From Marinobacterium ramblicola (lineage in GTDB: Bacteria > Pseudomonadota > Gammaproteobacteria > Pseudomonadales > Balneatricaceae): a stretch of 60,602 nucleotides of DNA. The notes beneath the pieces are model-generated. The model saw nothing but the letters and a program-made list of their open reading frames with translations, did not search any database and was not told where the DNA came from. The stretch's first letter is position 1. Every line of letters begins with the position of its first letter. Shown here piece by piece: positions 44,150-52,961 of this stretch. Location: assembly GCF_019084545.1 (NCBI RefSeq), contig NZ_JAHREP010000014.1, forward strand, positions 87,051 through 147,652. Reading direction: 5' to 3'. The position numbers were made by a program, and so were the translations under genes.

Positions 44150-46507
44150 ATGGAGACCGAGCTGTCCTGGAGACAGGTACCGAACTGGTCGAAGATCGAT
44201 TGGCAGTGCTACAGCTTGGTGTCATTCGATATCTTCGACACTTTGTTGCATCGCTCTCTGGCCACACCCAAGAGTTTGTTCATTGAGTTGGGGCAGCTGG
44301 CGGCAGCGCGTGGGTTGGTTGATGGAACTCTTTCACCGGCCGAGTTTGCCCAATTACGGGTTGATATCGAGTTGCAGGCTCGGAAAGAAAGTACAGGAGA
44401 AAGTTCGGAAGTCACCCTAGACCAGATCTGGCAACAGGCTCCGAGCGAGCTGCCAACTGAAGAAATCCTCTCGCTGGAGTTAGATCTTGAATATAGCCAT
44501 TCGTTCGTTAATCCATACACTCGTGACCTTCTGTGCTATTTACTGAAACAAGGTATACAGGTTTACCTGACAAGCGATACTTATTTTCCGCGATGGTTCA
44601 TTGAGCGCTTATTGCGTAAAGCGGGACTAGATCCTGATGGGGTGAATATATTGCTCTCCTGTGAACAGGATGCAAACAAGTCTTCGGGTGCATTATTTAA
44701 GCGGTTGTTGGAGTTGGAGCCGGTACCGGCCAATCGGATTTTGCACATCGGGGATGATCTCACTGCAGACTATCTTCAGGGTCAAAAGGCTGGTCTGGCC
44801 GTATGCTATGTTGGAGATATTCATCTGCCGGCATCCCTCTATCAGGGCGACATGTTATTGGGATTGGATCATGTGCAGGATCCTCTGCGCTCCCTTCGTC
44901 GGCTGGGGCATTTTGTTTCGCCCGAACGTGATGAATCGGCCGCTTTTTTCCGTTATTTAGGCGCAAGTGTTCTGGGCCCTGGGCTCGCCGTCTTTGCACT
45001 TTGGGCTGTATTGGATGCCCAAGCGCGCGGTATTAGGCTGATCTGTCCAATTATGCGCGAGGGCGGTTTGCTGGCGCCTCTGCTGCGAAGCGCCTGCAAA
45101 CTGGTCGACGCCAAAATGGGCGTTCGCCCCCTGTTTACGTCCCGCCGAGCTGCGTTTCTGCCAGCAATGGGCGAACTGGATGAAACTGCATTGAAGCAGT
45201 TCGCTGAACGCCGACACTTTACGTTGTCTGATCTGATCACCGAGCTGAACTTGCCGGACGTGCCCGAGGGGATGAGGGCTCAGCTCGGTTTAACACTCAA
45301 TGAGGTTTTGAGCCGGGAAGAGTGGCGTCAGTATTTACAGTCGGATGAGGTCAAGGCGGCGGCAAGAAACAGCAGTCTGGCAAGTAGACAGTTACTCAGG
45401 GAGTACGTCGACACCCTGTGGCATGAGCATGGTCCAGTCGCGCTGATGGATCTTGGCCCGGGCGGGAACTCCCTCGCTTGGCTGGCAGATAGCATTGGAG
45501 AGCTGGCTGATCGCATCAGCATCAATTATCTGTTTTATGGTATTCCGGAACTATCAAGACACCGTCGTCGCGGGCATCGTTATGCCGTTTTTCTGCCCAA
45601 TACTCCAGAGTCGTTACCCGTCTTACGGCTGTTTAACCGGAGCCCAGAACCTATCGAAGTCCTGTTGACCGGGCGGTATCAGACCACTTTGGGATATGGG
45701 CGAGATACGGAAGGCAACGTAGCTCCTCTTTTAGGTGAGGTGTTCAAGGCTTCTGAACAGGAGTCGCTGCTTGGAGCGTTTGCCGAAGGGGTTGTGTTGG
45801 CCTGGCGGCACCTGGCTCACCTTTTCCCGTTAGTGGAGAACGAACGGCTTACAGGGCTGGAGAGTCGGTACTCGGTACTCAAGCAGATCCAGCGCTTACT
45901 TGAGCTGCCGACGCCTTTGGAGGCAGAGCGGCTGGGTGATCTGCAGTTTGACGATAATGCGGGGTCTTTATCGTACAGCCGTATTTGCTCGGATGAAGAC
46001 CATCTCCGACTTGTGCAGTGGGGGCCAGAGGAGTTTATGCGGCAGTCGCGGCAGCTTTGGGGGTATAAGGCACATAACATTCGGTGGCCGCAAGCAGTAG
46101 TCAGCAGAGTGTATCCAGATTTCCTTTGCGCTCAGTATCGAGCGCTATTCAATGATGTTGAGCACCGACTTCTCTGTGTGACGTTGCTAGAGCAGCTCAA
46201 GTCTGACGGCCATACTCGGACCACCCTTTATGGTGGTGGCAAGCTGGGTTACGAGATGTTGCGGGAGGCCGGAAACAGGGGGATCCATGTAGACTGGGTG
46301 GTCGACAGTAATGCGACTTTGCACGGTCTTAGTCTGATGGATCGGGAGATTGTGTCGCTGCGGCAGGCAGTAGAGAAGGGGTGCGGTATATTTCTGGTAG
46401 CATCTGCGGCTTTTGCACAGCCAATCGAGCAGGGTATTCTTGACTACTACGATAGCCGTGGCTTGCCACCTCCTCCAATCTACGCCATCCACAGGAGAAA
46501 ACATTGA
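44150..46507 (+). CDS. Large HAD-superfamily protein with C-terminal Rossmann-like module
   Basis: The 785-residue product starts with a HAD domain: the nucleophile motif SFDIFDTLLHRS (D27, D30), then YLTSDTYFPRWF and RILHIGDDLTADYLQGQKAG. It resembles the large predicted HAD hydrolases found in polysaccharide clusters. The middle (about 270-680) is of unknown fold, with IRLICPIMREGGLLAPLLRS and VALMDLGPGGNSLAWLADSI. Residues from about 690 (TTLYGGGKLGYEMLREAGNR) form the small module also seen in neighbours. It starts 10 bases after the methyltransferase and overlaps the next gene by four bases. Function unknown. Confidence 0.85.
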   Translation: METELSWRQVPNWSKIDWQCYSLVSFDIFDTLLHRSLATPKSLFIELGQLAAARGLVDGTLSPAEFAQLRVDIELQARKESTGESSEVTLDQIWQQAPSELPTEEILSLELDLEYSHSFVNPYTRDLLCYLLKQGIQVYLTSDTYFPRWFIERLLRKAGLDPDGVNILLSCEQDANKSSGALFKRLLELEPVPANRILHIGDDLTADYLQGQKAGLAVCYVGDIHLPASLYQGDMLLGLDHVQDPLRSLRRLGHFVSPERDESAAFFRYLGASVLGPGLAVFALWAVLDAQARGIRLICPIMREGGLLAPLLRSACKLVDAKMGVRPLFTSRRAAFLPAMGELDETALKQFAERRHFTLSDLITELNLPDVPEGMRAQLGLTLNEVLSREEWRQYLQSDEVKAAARNSSLASRQLLREYVDTLWHEHGPVALMDLGPGGNSLAWLADSIGELADRISINYLFYGIPELSRHRRRGHRYAVFLPNTPESLPVLRLFNRSPEPIEVLLTGRYQTTLGYGRDTEGNVAPLLGEVFKASEQESLLGAFAEGVVLAWRHLAHLFPLVENERLTGLESRYSVLKQIQRLLELPTPLEAERLGDLQFDDNAGSLSYSRICSDEDHLRLVQWGPEEFMRQSRQLWGYKAHNIRWPQAVVSRVYPDFLCAQYRALFNDVEHRLLCVTLLEQLKSDGHTRTTLYGGGKLGYEMLREAGNRGIHVDWVVDSNATLHGLSLMDREIVSLRQAVEKGCGIFLVASAAFAQPIEQGILDYYDSRGLPPPPIYAIHRRKH

Positions 46508-47739
46508 GAATCGCCTTCATCTCCAAGGCGGATGCGGCAGGAGGTGGTGCAAGCCGTATCGCTCAAGATCTTGCCGAAGGTTTGCAGGCTTTGGGGCATG
46601 AAACGGTCCATTGGGTGTCCTGGAGCAAATCCGGATATGACGCCCGAAGGAGACGCCTGTATGGAGAGCGATGGCAGCGGCAGTTTTATCGTTACAGTAG
46701 AAAGGTCAAGCGTTGGTTTGCGCCAGATATTATCCCTTTTGAGTGGCCCAACCTGTATTGGCAAAACCTTCCGGCCAATTTCGATCTGCTTCACGTTCAC
46801 GATATCTCCTCCGCCATGTCAGCATGGAGCCTCCGAAGGCTCGCAGGAGATATGCCGGTATTATGGACCCAGCACGATTGCTCCGCATTTACTGGTGGCT
46901 GTATCTACCCACTTGGGTGCCAGCGTTACCGACAAGGGTGTGGCGATTGTCCACAACATGGCCGTTGGCCATTAGATAGTCGGTTCGACTACAGTCGTTT
47001 AAAACGAAAAGCTAACCAGAAGGCTCTCTCTACGGCGTCATTAGCTCTGGCGACGCCGTCCCAATGGCTGCAACAGTGGGCACTGGATAGTGGACATGTG
47101 TTTACCGTCCCGAGGGTGTTGCGAAACGGTGTGGACACTAATGTTTTTAGGCCAGGAGTCAAACCGGTAACTGGGTTGCCAACCATCATCTTGGCTGCGG
47201 CATCATTATCCAATCCTTACAAGGGTGTTGAGGATGCAATCGATGCACTTCGTTGGGTAGTTAAGCAAAAACCTTTCAGGTTGTTGGTTGTAGGCGATGT
47301 GGATGAACGACTCAAGTGCGCTTTTGAAGGGCTACCAGTACATTTCACCGGACTTATCAGTGACCAAAGGCTGTTGGCTGAGCAATATAACCAGGCGAAT
47401 CTGCTGCTGTTTCCGAGTCTAGCGGAGAATCAACCCTTACAACTGCTGGAAGCAATGGCCTGTGCAGTGCCTGCCGTTGCTTACGCTACAGGCGGCATAC
47501 CCGAAATCGTCCAGCAAGATCGGGGTTGGCTGGTTGAGAAGGGGAATAAACAACGGTTGGGCGAACAGCTGCTCACAGCACTCTCAGATCCTCGGCTGGC
47601 GGAAGTCGGTAAGAGGGCTCACCAATGGGTCGTGGCTAATCATCGACAGGAGCTTATGCTGGAAGAGCATCTCCTTCACTATTCAAGCATTATCGAAGAG
47701 TGGCAGCGCTCGAAGAGATTAGTCGTAAGTAACAGGTAA
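46504..47739 (+). CDS. Family 4 glycosyltransferase
   Basis: The 411-residue product is a GT-B fold family 4 transferase: AAGGGASRIAQDLAEGLQAL near the N terminus, NLYWQNLPANFDLLHVHDIS, VLRNGVDTNVFRPG and the C-terminal ANLLLFPSLAENQPLQLLEA followed by GGIPEIVQ. It starts at TTG 46504, overlapping the HAD gene stop by four bases, and ends five bases before asnB. The donor sugar cannot be told. A cysteine-rich stretch in the middle (GGCIYPLGCQRYRQGCGDCP) is seen in some members of the family. Confidence 0.9.
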   Translation: MRIAFISKADAAGGGASRIAQDLAEGLQALGHETVHWVSWSKSGYDARRRRLYGERWQRQFYRYSRKVKRWFAPDIIPFEWPNLYWQNLPANFDLLHVHDISSAMSAWSLRRLAGDMPVLWTQHDCSAFTGGCIYPLGCQRYRQGCGDCPQHGRWPLDSRFDYSRLKRKANQKALSTASLALATPSQWLQQWALDSGHVFTVPRVLRNGVDTNVFRPGVKPVTGLPTIILAAASLSNPYKGVEDAIDALRWVVKQKPFRLLVVGDVDERLKCAFEGLPVHFTGLISDQRLLAEQYNQANLLLFPSLAENQPLQLLEAMACAVPAVAYATGGIPEIVQQDRGWLVEKGNKQRLGEQLLTALSDPRLAEVGKRAHQWVVANHRQELMLEEHLLHYSSIIEEWQRSKRLVVSNR

Positions 47740-47743
47740 AGAT

Positions 47744-49543
47744 ATGTGCGGCATCGCCGGTGTTTTAAATATAGATAGTCGACTCAGAGTAGATCAGTTG
47801 CGTGATCTGACTTCGGCCATGGCTGCATCAATGGGGCACAGGGGGCCTGACGATCATGGTGTTTGGGTTTCCGATGATGGCTTCTGTGCGTTAGCTCATC
47901 GGCGGCTCAGTGTTATCGATACATCAAATGCTGGACATCAGCCGATGCTAAACGGTGATCACGCATTGGTATTCAACGGTGAAATATACAATTTTCAGAC
48001 ATTGGGTGCCTGCGCAACGTCACAGGGGCGCCGTTTTAACGGTCATAGTGATACAGAAGTTCTACTCGATGGTTTGGGCTATGAAGGGCATCATTTCATT
48101 ACGCGGCTTGACGGCATGTTCGCATTCGGATGGTACGATATTACTCGATCCGAGTTGACACTGGCACGTGACCCCTTCGGTGAAAAGCCCCTCTACTACT
48201 GCATGCAAAATGGTTTATTCGCTTTCGCATCGGAACTTCAGGCGTTAACTCTGCTACCCGGTTTCGACGCCACAATCAGTAAGGCAAATATTGCAACCTA
48301 TCTTGCTTTCCAGCATCCGCCGGCCCCTTACACAATCTACAAAAATTGCTCCAAGCTATTGCCTGGTACTTACCTTCGGGTGAACAGACAAGGGATAGGT
48401 GGAGCGTGTGGCTATTTTCAGTTTCTAACGGACTCGACTCCATCCAGCCTGTCGTTGGATGAGCAGACTGATCAGCTTGAGGAGTTGATGGTTGATTCGC
48501 TGCAACGGCGCTTGATCTCCGATGTGCCCCTGGGGGCGTTTTTGTCAGGGGGGGTTGATTCGTCAACCGCGGTCGCGCTGGTCACTCAAAAAGTGGGCAG
48601 AAACCTCAAAACGTTCTCGGTCGGATTCAAAGGTGTGCCGGAAAGTGAGCATCTGGAGGCTCGATTCATGGCCGAACGACTGGGCACGGAGCATTACGAT
48701 GAGATGATCGATCCGGCAGAGTATGGTGCATACGCGGATCTGGCTGCTGCGATGGATGAGCCTAATGCGGACAGCTCGTGTGTTCCAACCTATGCCATCT
48801 CTGGACTTGCCAGGCGTTATGTCACCGTAGCATTAACGGGAGATGGTGGTGATGAGATGTTTGGTGGCTATCAACGATATTACGATTGTATTGAGGCGGC
48901 TACGGATCATGCCAATGATATTCTGGCGCGCCGTTGGCATATAGGACGTGACTATACCTACAGAGTGCTTGTGTATAACGATGCACAGCTTGCGGGTCTG
49001 TTTGGTGAGGTACCGAGTGCTACCGCAGACTACTTTATGCAGTGGCGGCGGCGTATCGACTTGGACAGCCGTCCGGTACTTAACCGTCTCAGGGAGATGG
49101 ATGTCGCCAATTATCTGCCGCTTGTCCTCGCGAAGGTAGATCGCATGAGTATGCAGCACTCTCTGGAGTGTCGAACACCCTATCTTTCACCGGAGTTAGC
49201 ACAATTCGCCGCAGGCTTGGCGCCTGATAGGCTGACTCAACAAGGCAAAGCCAAATTCTTGCTAAGAAATTTGGCTAAGCGGTACTTGCCTGCAGAATGG
49301 ATAGACAGGAAAAAAAAGGGTTTTGGTGTAGATCCGATGAACGATATTGCCAGGACCTCTGTAGTCGAGCGTCTTGCCGCGTTGTTAGAGGAGCCTGAGT
49401 GTTGTCTAAAAGATCTGCTTCCTCCCCAGGCTCTATCAGATTTTGTCTCAGGACCTTTACGGCAATTGGGTTTCTATCACGCGTGGTCACTTCTTGTATT
49501 GGAGCTCTGGCTGCGAAGCCACCCCTGGCGTGCGGAGGCTTAA
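47744..49543 (+). CDS. asnB: Asparagine synthetase B-like glutamine amidotransferase
   Basis: The 599-residue product has an N-terminal class II glutaminase domain with nucleophile C2 (MCGIAGVLN), R33-G-P in GHRGPDDHG and FNGEIYNF. Its C-terminal ATP-pyrophosphatase domain has PP-loop SGGVDS at 268-273 and LTGDGGDEMFGGY. Such enzymes in glycan clusters often amidate a sugar carboxylate or make an amidine-type group rather than free asparagine. Its position between two family 4 transferases suggests that. Ordinary asparagine synthesis cannot be excluded. It starts five bases after the preceding gene. Confidence 0.9.
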   Translation: MCGIAGVLNIDSRLRVDQLRDLTSAMAASMGHRGPDDHGVWVSDDGFCALAHRRLSVIDTSNAGHQPMLNGDHALVFNGEIYNFQTLGACATSQGRRFNGHSDTEVLLDGLGYEGHHFITRLDGMFAFGWYDITRSELTLARDPFGEKPLYYCMQNGLFAFASELQALTLLPGFDATISKANIATYLAFQHPPAPYTIYKNCSKLLPGTYLRVNRQGIGGACGYFQFLTDSTPSSLSLDEQTDQLEELMVDSLQRRLISDVPLGAFLSGGVDSSTAVALVTQKVGRNLKTFSVGFKGVPESEHLEARFMAERLGTEHYDEMIDPAEYGAYADLAAAMDEPNADSSCVPTYAISGLARRYVTVALTGDGGDEMFGGYQRYYDCIEAATDHANDILARRWHIGRDYTYRVLVYNDAQLAGLFGEVPSATADYFMQWRRRIDLDSRPVLNRLREMDVANYLPLVLAKVDRMSMQHSLECRTPYLSPELAQFAAGLAPDRLTQQGKAKFLLRNLAKRYLPAEWIDRKKKGFGVDPMNDIARTSVVERLAALLEEPECCLKDLLPPQALSDFVSGPLRQLGFYHAWSLLVLELWLRSHPWRAEA

Positions 49544-49547
49544 AGGC

Positions 49548-51182
49548 GTGGTGATGCATAACGCCGATAGGCATGAAGAGGTCATATCTGGAAGGCGCAA
49601 GGCATGGGCTTGGGGACTATCAGGCAACTTGCCGTATTTGCTGCTGCAATCACCCTATCGTTTTGAAGGTGTAATTGATGGTCAGTCGAGTGGACGAAAC
49701 GCGCTTTCCAATGTGGCGGGCTTACCTGTGTATGGAGCGGACAAACTGAAGGATTTAAACCCGGCCGATACACTTATCGTAGTATTCGCGGATCTCAAGC
49801 TCCATGGCAGCGCCATTTTTGATCAAGCCCGTCGATACGGGCCGTTTGATCTTGTCGCCCCACATATACCCGCGCTACATGATGTCCCGGCTGCGTTGCA
49901 AGCGCGCACTCAGAGACTAGGGGAAATGCTGATCGAAAAACGCCATGATACACGTTACACAGCTGTTCCAAAACGCGTGGCGCTCTGGCTGCACGGATTG
50001 GTTAAAGGTGGTGCCGAAAGGCAAATGGTATTGTTGGCGTGTGGCTTGAGAGAGTTAGGCTGGGATGTAGATCTTATCTGTACTGCGAAGGACAGTAGCC
50101 AAACCACTTTGTGGGCAGATGAGCTACGCGACGCGGGTGTAAATCGTATGTATCTACCTGATATGCGGGCATCCTGGGATTGGTTGGAATCTGAGTCGGG
50201 TGTACCGGAGCAAGTCCCAACTCTCGCGCCCTACTTCACGACAAGAGGGTTGCATGACATCTTGCAGACGGTAGATATTTTACTAGAGCGACGGCCTGAG
50301 TTGGTTATCAGCTTTTTGGATGACGGCAATATTGCAGCGGGCGTCGCGTCCGTATTAGCTGGCGTCCCGAATATTCTGATGTCGGGGCGTAATGCTGAGC
50401 CCCACCACTTCACCGATTTGCAGTATTTTCCAGTCGCCAAGAGTCAACTCAAGAGTTGTTATCAGGCGTTATTGAGTCTGGACGGCGTGGCGCTAGTTAA
50501 TAACAGCCAAGCGGGTGCGGAGTCATACAGTCAATGGTTGGGGCTACCGGATGAAGCTATAGAAGCGATCCCGAACGCGGTTCAAGCGCCGACCGGCCAA
50601 ATGGTTAGCAGTATTCGAGAACAATATGGGATCGCGGCAGGGGTACCGCTTGTTCTGGGTGTGATGAGGTTGGCGGATGAGAAGCAACCGCTACGCTTCG
50701 TAGACATGATCACAAGGCTTAAAACTAAATTGCCGGAGCTGCAGGCCATTCTGTTGGGAGATGGGCCGCTTTATGAAGATGTACGGCAGGCTATAGATAG
50801 TAGTGCGCTACAGTCATCTCTGATTATGGCCGGGGCGCAGGAGTCGTCACTGCCATATCTTGCAGAAGCCGATTTGCTGCTCAGTACATCAAGAATGGAA
50901 GGGATGCCGAATGTGATTCTCGAAGCCCAGTTAATGGCGTGTCCGGTCGTCGCAACAAATGTTGGAGGCGTCGCTGAAGCTCTGATGTCAGAGATGAAGG
51001 TGGGACTGGTGTCTAAAGATGATTGGATGACAATGGAAAAAGTTGCACTGAATTTATTGCTCCAAAAATCAGGCGCCAAAGATATAGCAAAAAAGGCTCG
51101 GGCGGCCATTATTGTGAGCAGAAGTGTACAGGAGCTTGCAAGGCGTTATATTGATGCCGGCCTTGGTCGTAAAAACATTTAA
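49548..51182 (+). CDS. Family 4 glycosyltransferase with N-terminal Rossmann-like module
   Basis: From about residue 155 the 544-residue product is a GT-B family 4 transferase: ALWLHGLVKGGAERQMVLLA, ILMSGRNAEPHHFTDLQYFP and the C-terminal ADLLLSTSRMEGMPNVILEA. The first 110 residues form a separate module (RRKAWAWGLSGNLPYLLLQS, then FEGVIDGQSSGRN) like those on neighbouring enzymes. I place the start at GTG 49548, nine bases after GGAGG; a GTG at 49551 and ATG at 49554 are alternatives. The open frame upstream overlaps the end of asnB and is unlikely to be translated. Confidence 0.86.
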   Translation: MVMHNADRHEEVISGRRKAWAWGLSGNLPYLLLQSPYRFEGVIDGQSSGRNALSNVAGLPVYGADKLKDLNPADTLIVVFADLKLHGSAIFDQARRYGPFDLVAPHIPALHDVPAALQARTQRLGEMLIEKRHDTRYTAVPKRVALWLHGLVKGGAERQMVLLACGLRELGWDVDLICTAKDSSQTTLWADELRDAGVNRMYLPDMRASWDWLESESGVPEQVPTLAPYFTTRGLHDILQTVDILLERRPELVISFLDDGNIAAGVASVLAGVPNILMSGRNAEPHHFTDLQYFPVAKSQLKSCYQALLSLDGVALVNNSQAGAESYSQWLGLPDEAIEAIPNAVQAPTGQMVSSIREQYGIAAGVPLVLGVMRLADEKQPLRFVDMITRLKTKLPELQAILLGDGPLYEDVRQAIDSSALQSSLIMAGAQESSLPYLAEADLLLSTSRMEGMPNVILEAQLMACPVVATNVGGVAEALMSEMKVGLVSKDDWMTMEKVALNLLLQKSGAKDIAKKARAAIIVSRSVQELARRYIDAGLGRKNI

Positions 51183-51228
51183 CTGATAAAGCACTATAGT
51201 ATCTTTAACTTCGAATCGGTGAAAATCA

Positions 51229-52050
51229 ATGATGTCCTCTCAGCCTATAATATTGTGTGCTAATCAGCGATCGGGCACTACGGCTCTTGGGCAGGCCTTG
51301 GAAAGTCAAAAGCGGGTAACCAGCTTTGCTGAGATCTTCATGACTTCTGAGTATCATGTAACGGAAGTCCCTTCCAATTATTTTTATTGGATGTCTAAGT
51401 ACCGCAAGAATAATATTGGATTCTATAGAAGGGGAGAAGTTACACGATATATTGGAGAGTACTTTGATTATCTATCTAAGCTTTCAGGCACAGATTATTT
51501 TCTTGTGGATATTAAGTATGATCAGTGGTCATATGTGGTTGGAGAATCGAATAATATATTTTACCCGCCTGTGCTTTTGTCGTACTTTATCAATAGAGGC
51601 TACCCAATAGTTCATCTGATTCGAGATAATTTATTCGAACAGTATTTGTCAATTAAATACGCTAACGCTGTAGGCGAATCTCATTATAGAAAAGGAGAGT
51701 ATTCAAATGGTAAAACTGATATTGGCTTATATGTTGACGTGGAGGAGTGTGATTATTTTATTGGGGCGTTATCTAAAAATATCAACTTATTTAAAGGTTT
51801 TATAAAAGGATATAATCAAAGTGTCGAGTTGCACTACGATGAGTGTTTTTTGAATAATTGCGTCACAAATTATGCTAAAGAAAAGTTGTCATCTGTGATA
51901 CCAGATTCTGAATGGATGACTAAAGTAGAAACTCCGTTGGTAAAAACCCCCGTCGATATAATGAAAAAAATATCAAATTCTAAGGAAGTTGTATCTTATT
52001 TCAGTAATTCTGATTATCACTGGATGTTCGAAAATTTATCTAATATCTAA
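51229..52050 (+). CDS. Sulfotransferase-like protein
   Basis: The 273-residue product begins with a PAPS-binding 5'-phosphosulfate loop (ILCANQRSGTTALGQALES, residues 8-26), followed by the loop-adjacent FAEIFMTSEYH. A 3'-phosphate-type stretch follows later (PIVHLIRDNLFEQYLSIKYA). This is the usual order for sulfotransferases of the Stf0/LPS type. It may sulfate a sugar in the island product. The gene is distinctly AT-rich and uses A/T-ending codons, unlike the genes before it, which suggests separate acquisition. It converges with the minus-strand methyltransferase gene. Confidence 0.82.
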   Translation: MMSSQPIILCANQRSGTTALGQALESQKRVTSFAEIFMTSEYHVTEVPSNYFYWMSKYRKNNIGFYRRGEVTRYIGEYFDYLSKLSGTDYFLVDIKYDQWSYVVGESNNIFYPPVLLSYFINRGYPIVHLIRDNLFEQYLSIKYANAVGESHYRKGEYSNGKTDIGLYVDVEECDYFIGALSKNINLFKGFIKGYNQSVELHYDECFLNNCVTNYAKEKLSSVIPDSEWMTKVETPLVKTPVDIMKKISNSKEVVSYFSNSDYHWMFENLSNI

Positions 52051-52095
52051 AAGGGCCATTCGCCACCACGCTTGCCGGCGGATGACACTAAATAT

Positions 52096-52905
52096 TTATT
52101 TCTTAAACATCCAAATCGGGTTTTTGCTGTTTTTGTTGTTGAAGAATGTTACTTTCTGATTTATTACTTCAGAAAATAGATCTACATCCTTTTTTACTGC
52201 GGGGAAAATGTTGTAATCGTCGCCGAATATAACGCCACCATCTCTGAGTAGATCAAAATATAGGTTGAGTTCCATAAATGTCTCGCCGGACTCATGTGCT
52301 GAATCTAGGTAAACAGCATCTATTTTGTATGCGAGGACCTCCAGAATTCTGGCTGCTACAACCGAGCTGCTGCGCAATGGTATAATGCTGTCTTCTTTCT
52401 CAAACTTAATGACAGAGTTGATGAAATGCTTGAATAGATCAGGGTTTCCATCTGACTTGTTCATGTAGATATCAAACTCTGGTCTTAGCCACATGTTAAT
52501 ATCGCCACACCAAGTGTCGATGCAGATAATAATTGCGTTTATATTATGCTGTTGAAAATAATTGGAGAAGAATAGTGCTGAAGAACCACAAAAAGACCCA
52601 ACTTCTACGAATATTTTCAATTCTTGATTAGATACCATGTTCACGATATCTGTAAAGTCTTTTTCGTCAATATGGGCAAGGTTTGGATCTCCCAGGACTT
52701 TATCAGTTGTACCATAGTCCTCACTCAAATTTTCGTACATGCTATCGCAACGGAAAAGATCCCGGCTGATCTGCTGATACGTAGGATAAAATTTTTCACC
52801 TTTTCCTTTGCTGCTGAGGTAGTCTTTTAGTTGATAGTCAGGATCTGTTTTTGAAGTAAACCAGTCTGACATATTTTCTATAGAGATCTTGTCTAATTTT
52901 TTCAT
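52096..52905 (-). CDS. Class I SAM-dependent methyltransferase (CmcI/macrocin-type)
   Basis: The 269-residue product shows a class I methyltransferase SAM site IFVEVGSFCGSSALFFSNYF, IICIDTWCGD, and acidic DAVYLDSAHESGETFMELNL followed by GGVIFGDDY. These residues resemble metal-dependent O-methyltransferases of the cephalosporin-hydroxylase/macrocin type. It is AT-rich like its neighbours on both sides. It is transcribed leftwards behind the family 4 transferase, with a 56-base gap. Glycan or glycolipid O-methylation is a reasonable guess. Confidence 0.83.
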   Translation of the reverse strand: MKKLDKISIENMSDWFTSKTDPDYQLKDYLSSKGKGEKFYPTYQQISRDLFRCDSMYENLSEDYGTTDKVLGDPNLAHIDEKDFTDIVNMVSNQELKIFVEVGSFCGSSALFFSNYFQQHNINAIIICIDTWCGDINMWLRPEFDIYMNKSDGNPDLFKHFINSVIKFEKEDSIIPLRSSSVVAARILEVLAYKIDAVYLDSAHESGETFMELNLYFDLLRDGGVIFGDDYNIFPAVKKDVDLFSEVINQKVTFFNNKNSKNPIWMFKK

Positions 52906-52961
52906 GTTTTGCCAATATGAAGTGCTGATGTTGAATTGTTTATATCCAATATTTCTGATTA

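Noticed and set aside
52051-52095. Terminator between the convergent sulfotransferase and methyltransferase genes
   Set aside because: Only a weak four- to five-base stem could be paired, with no proper T-run beside it.
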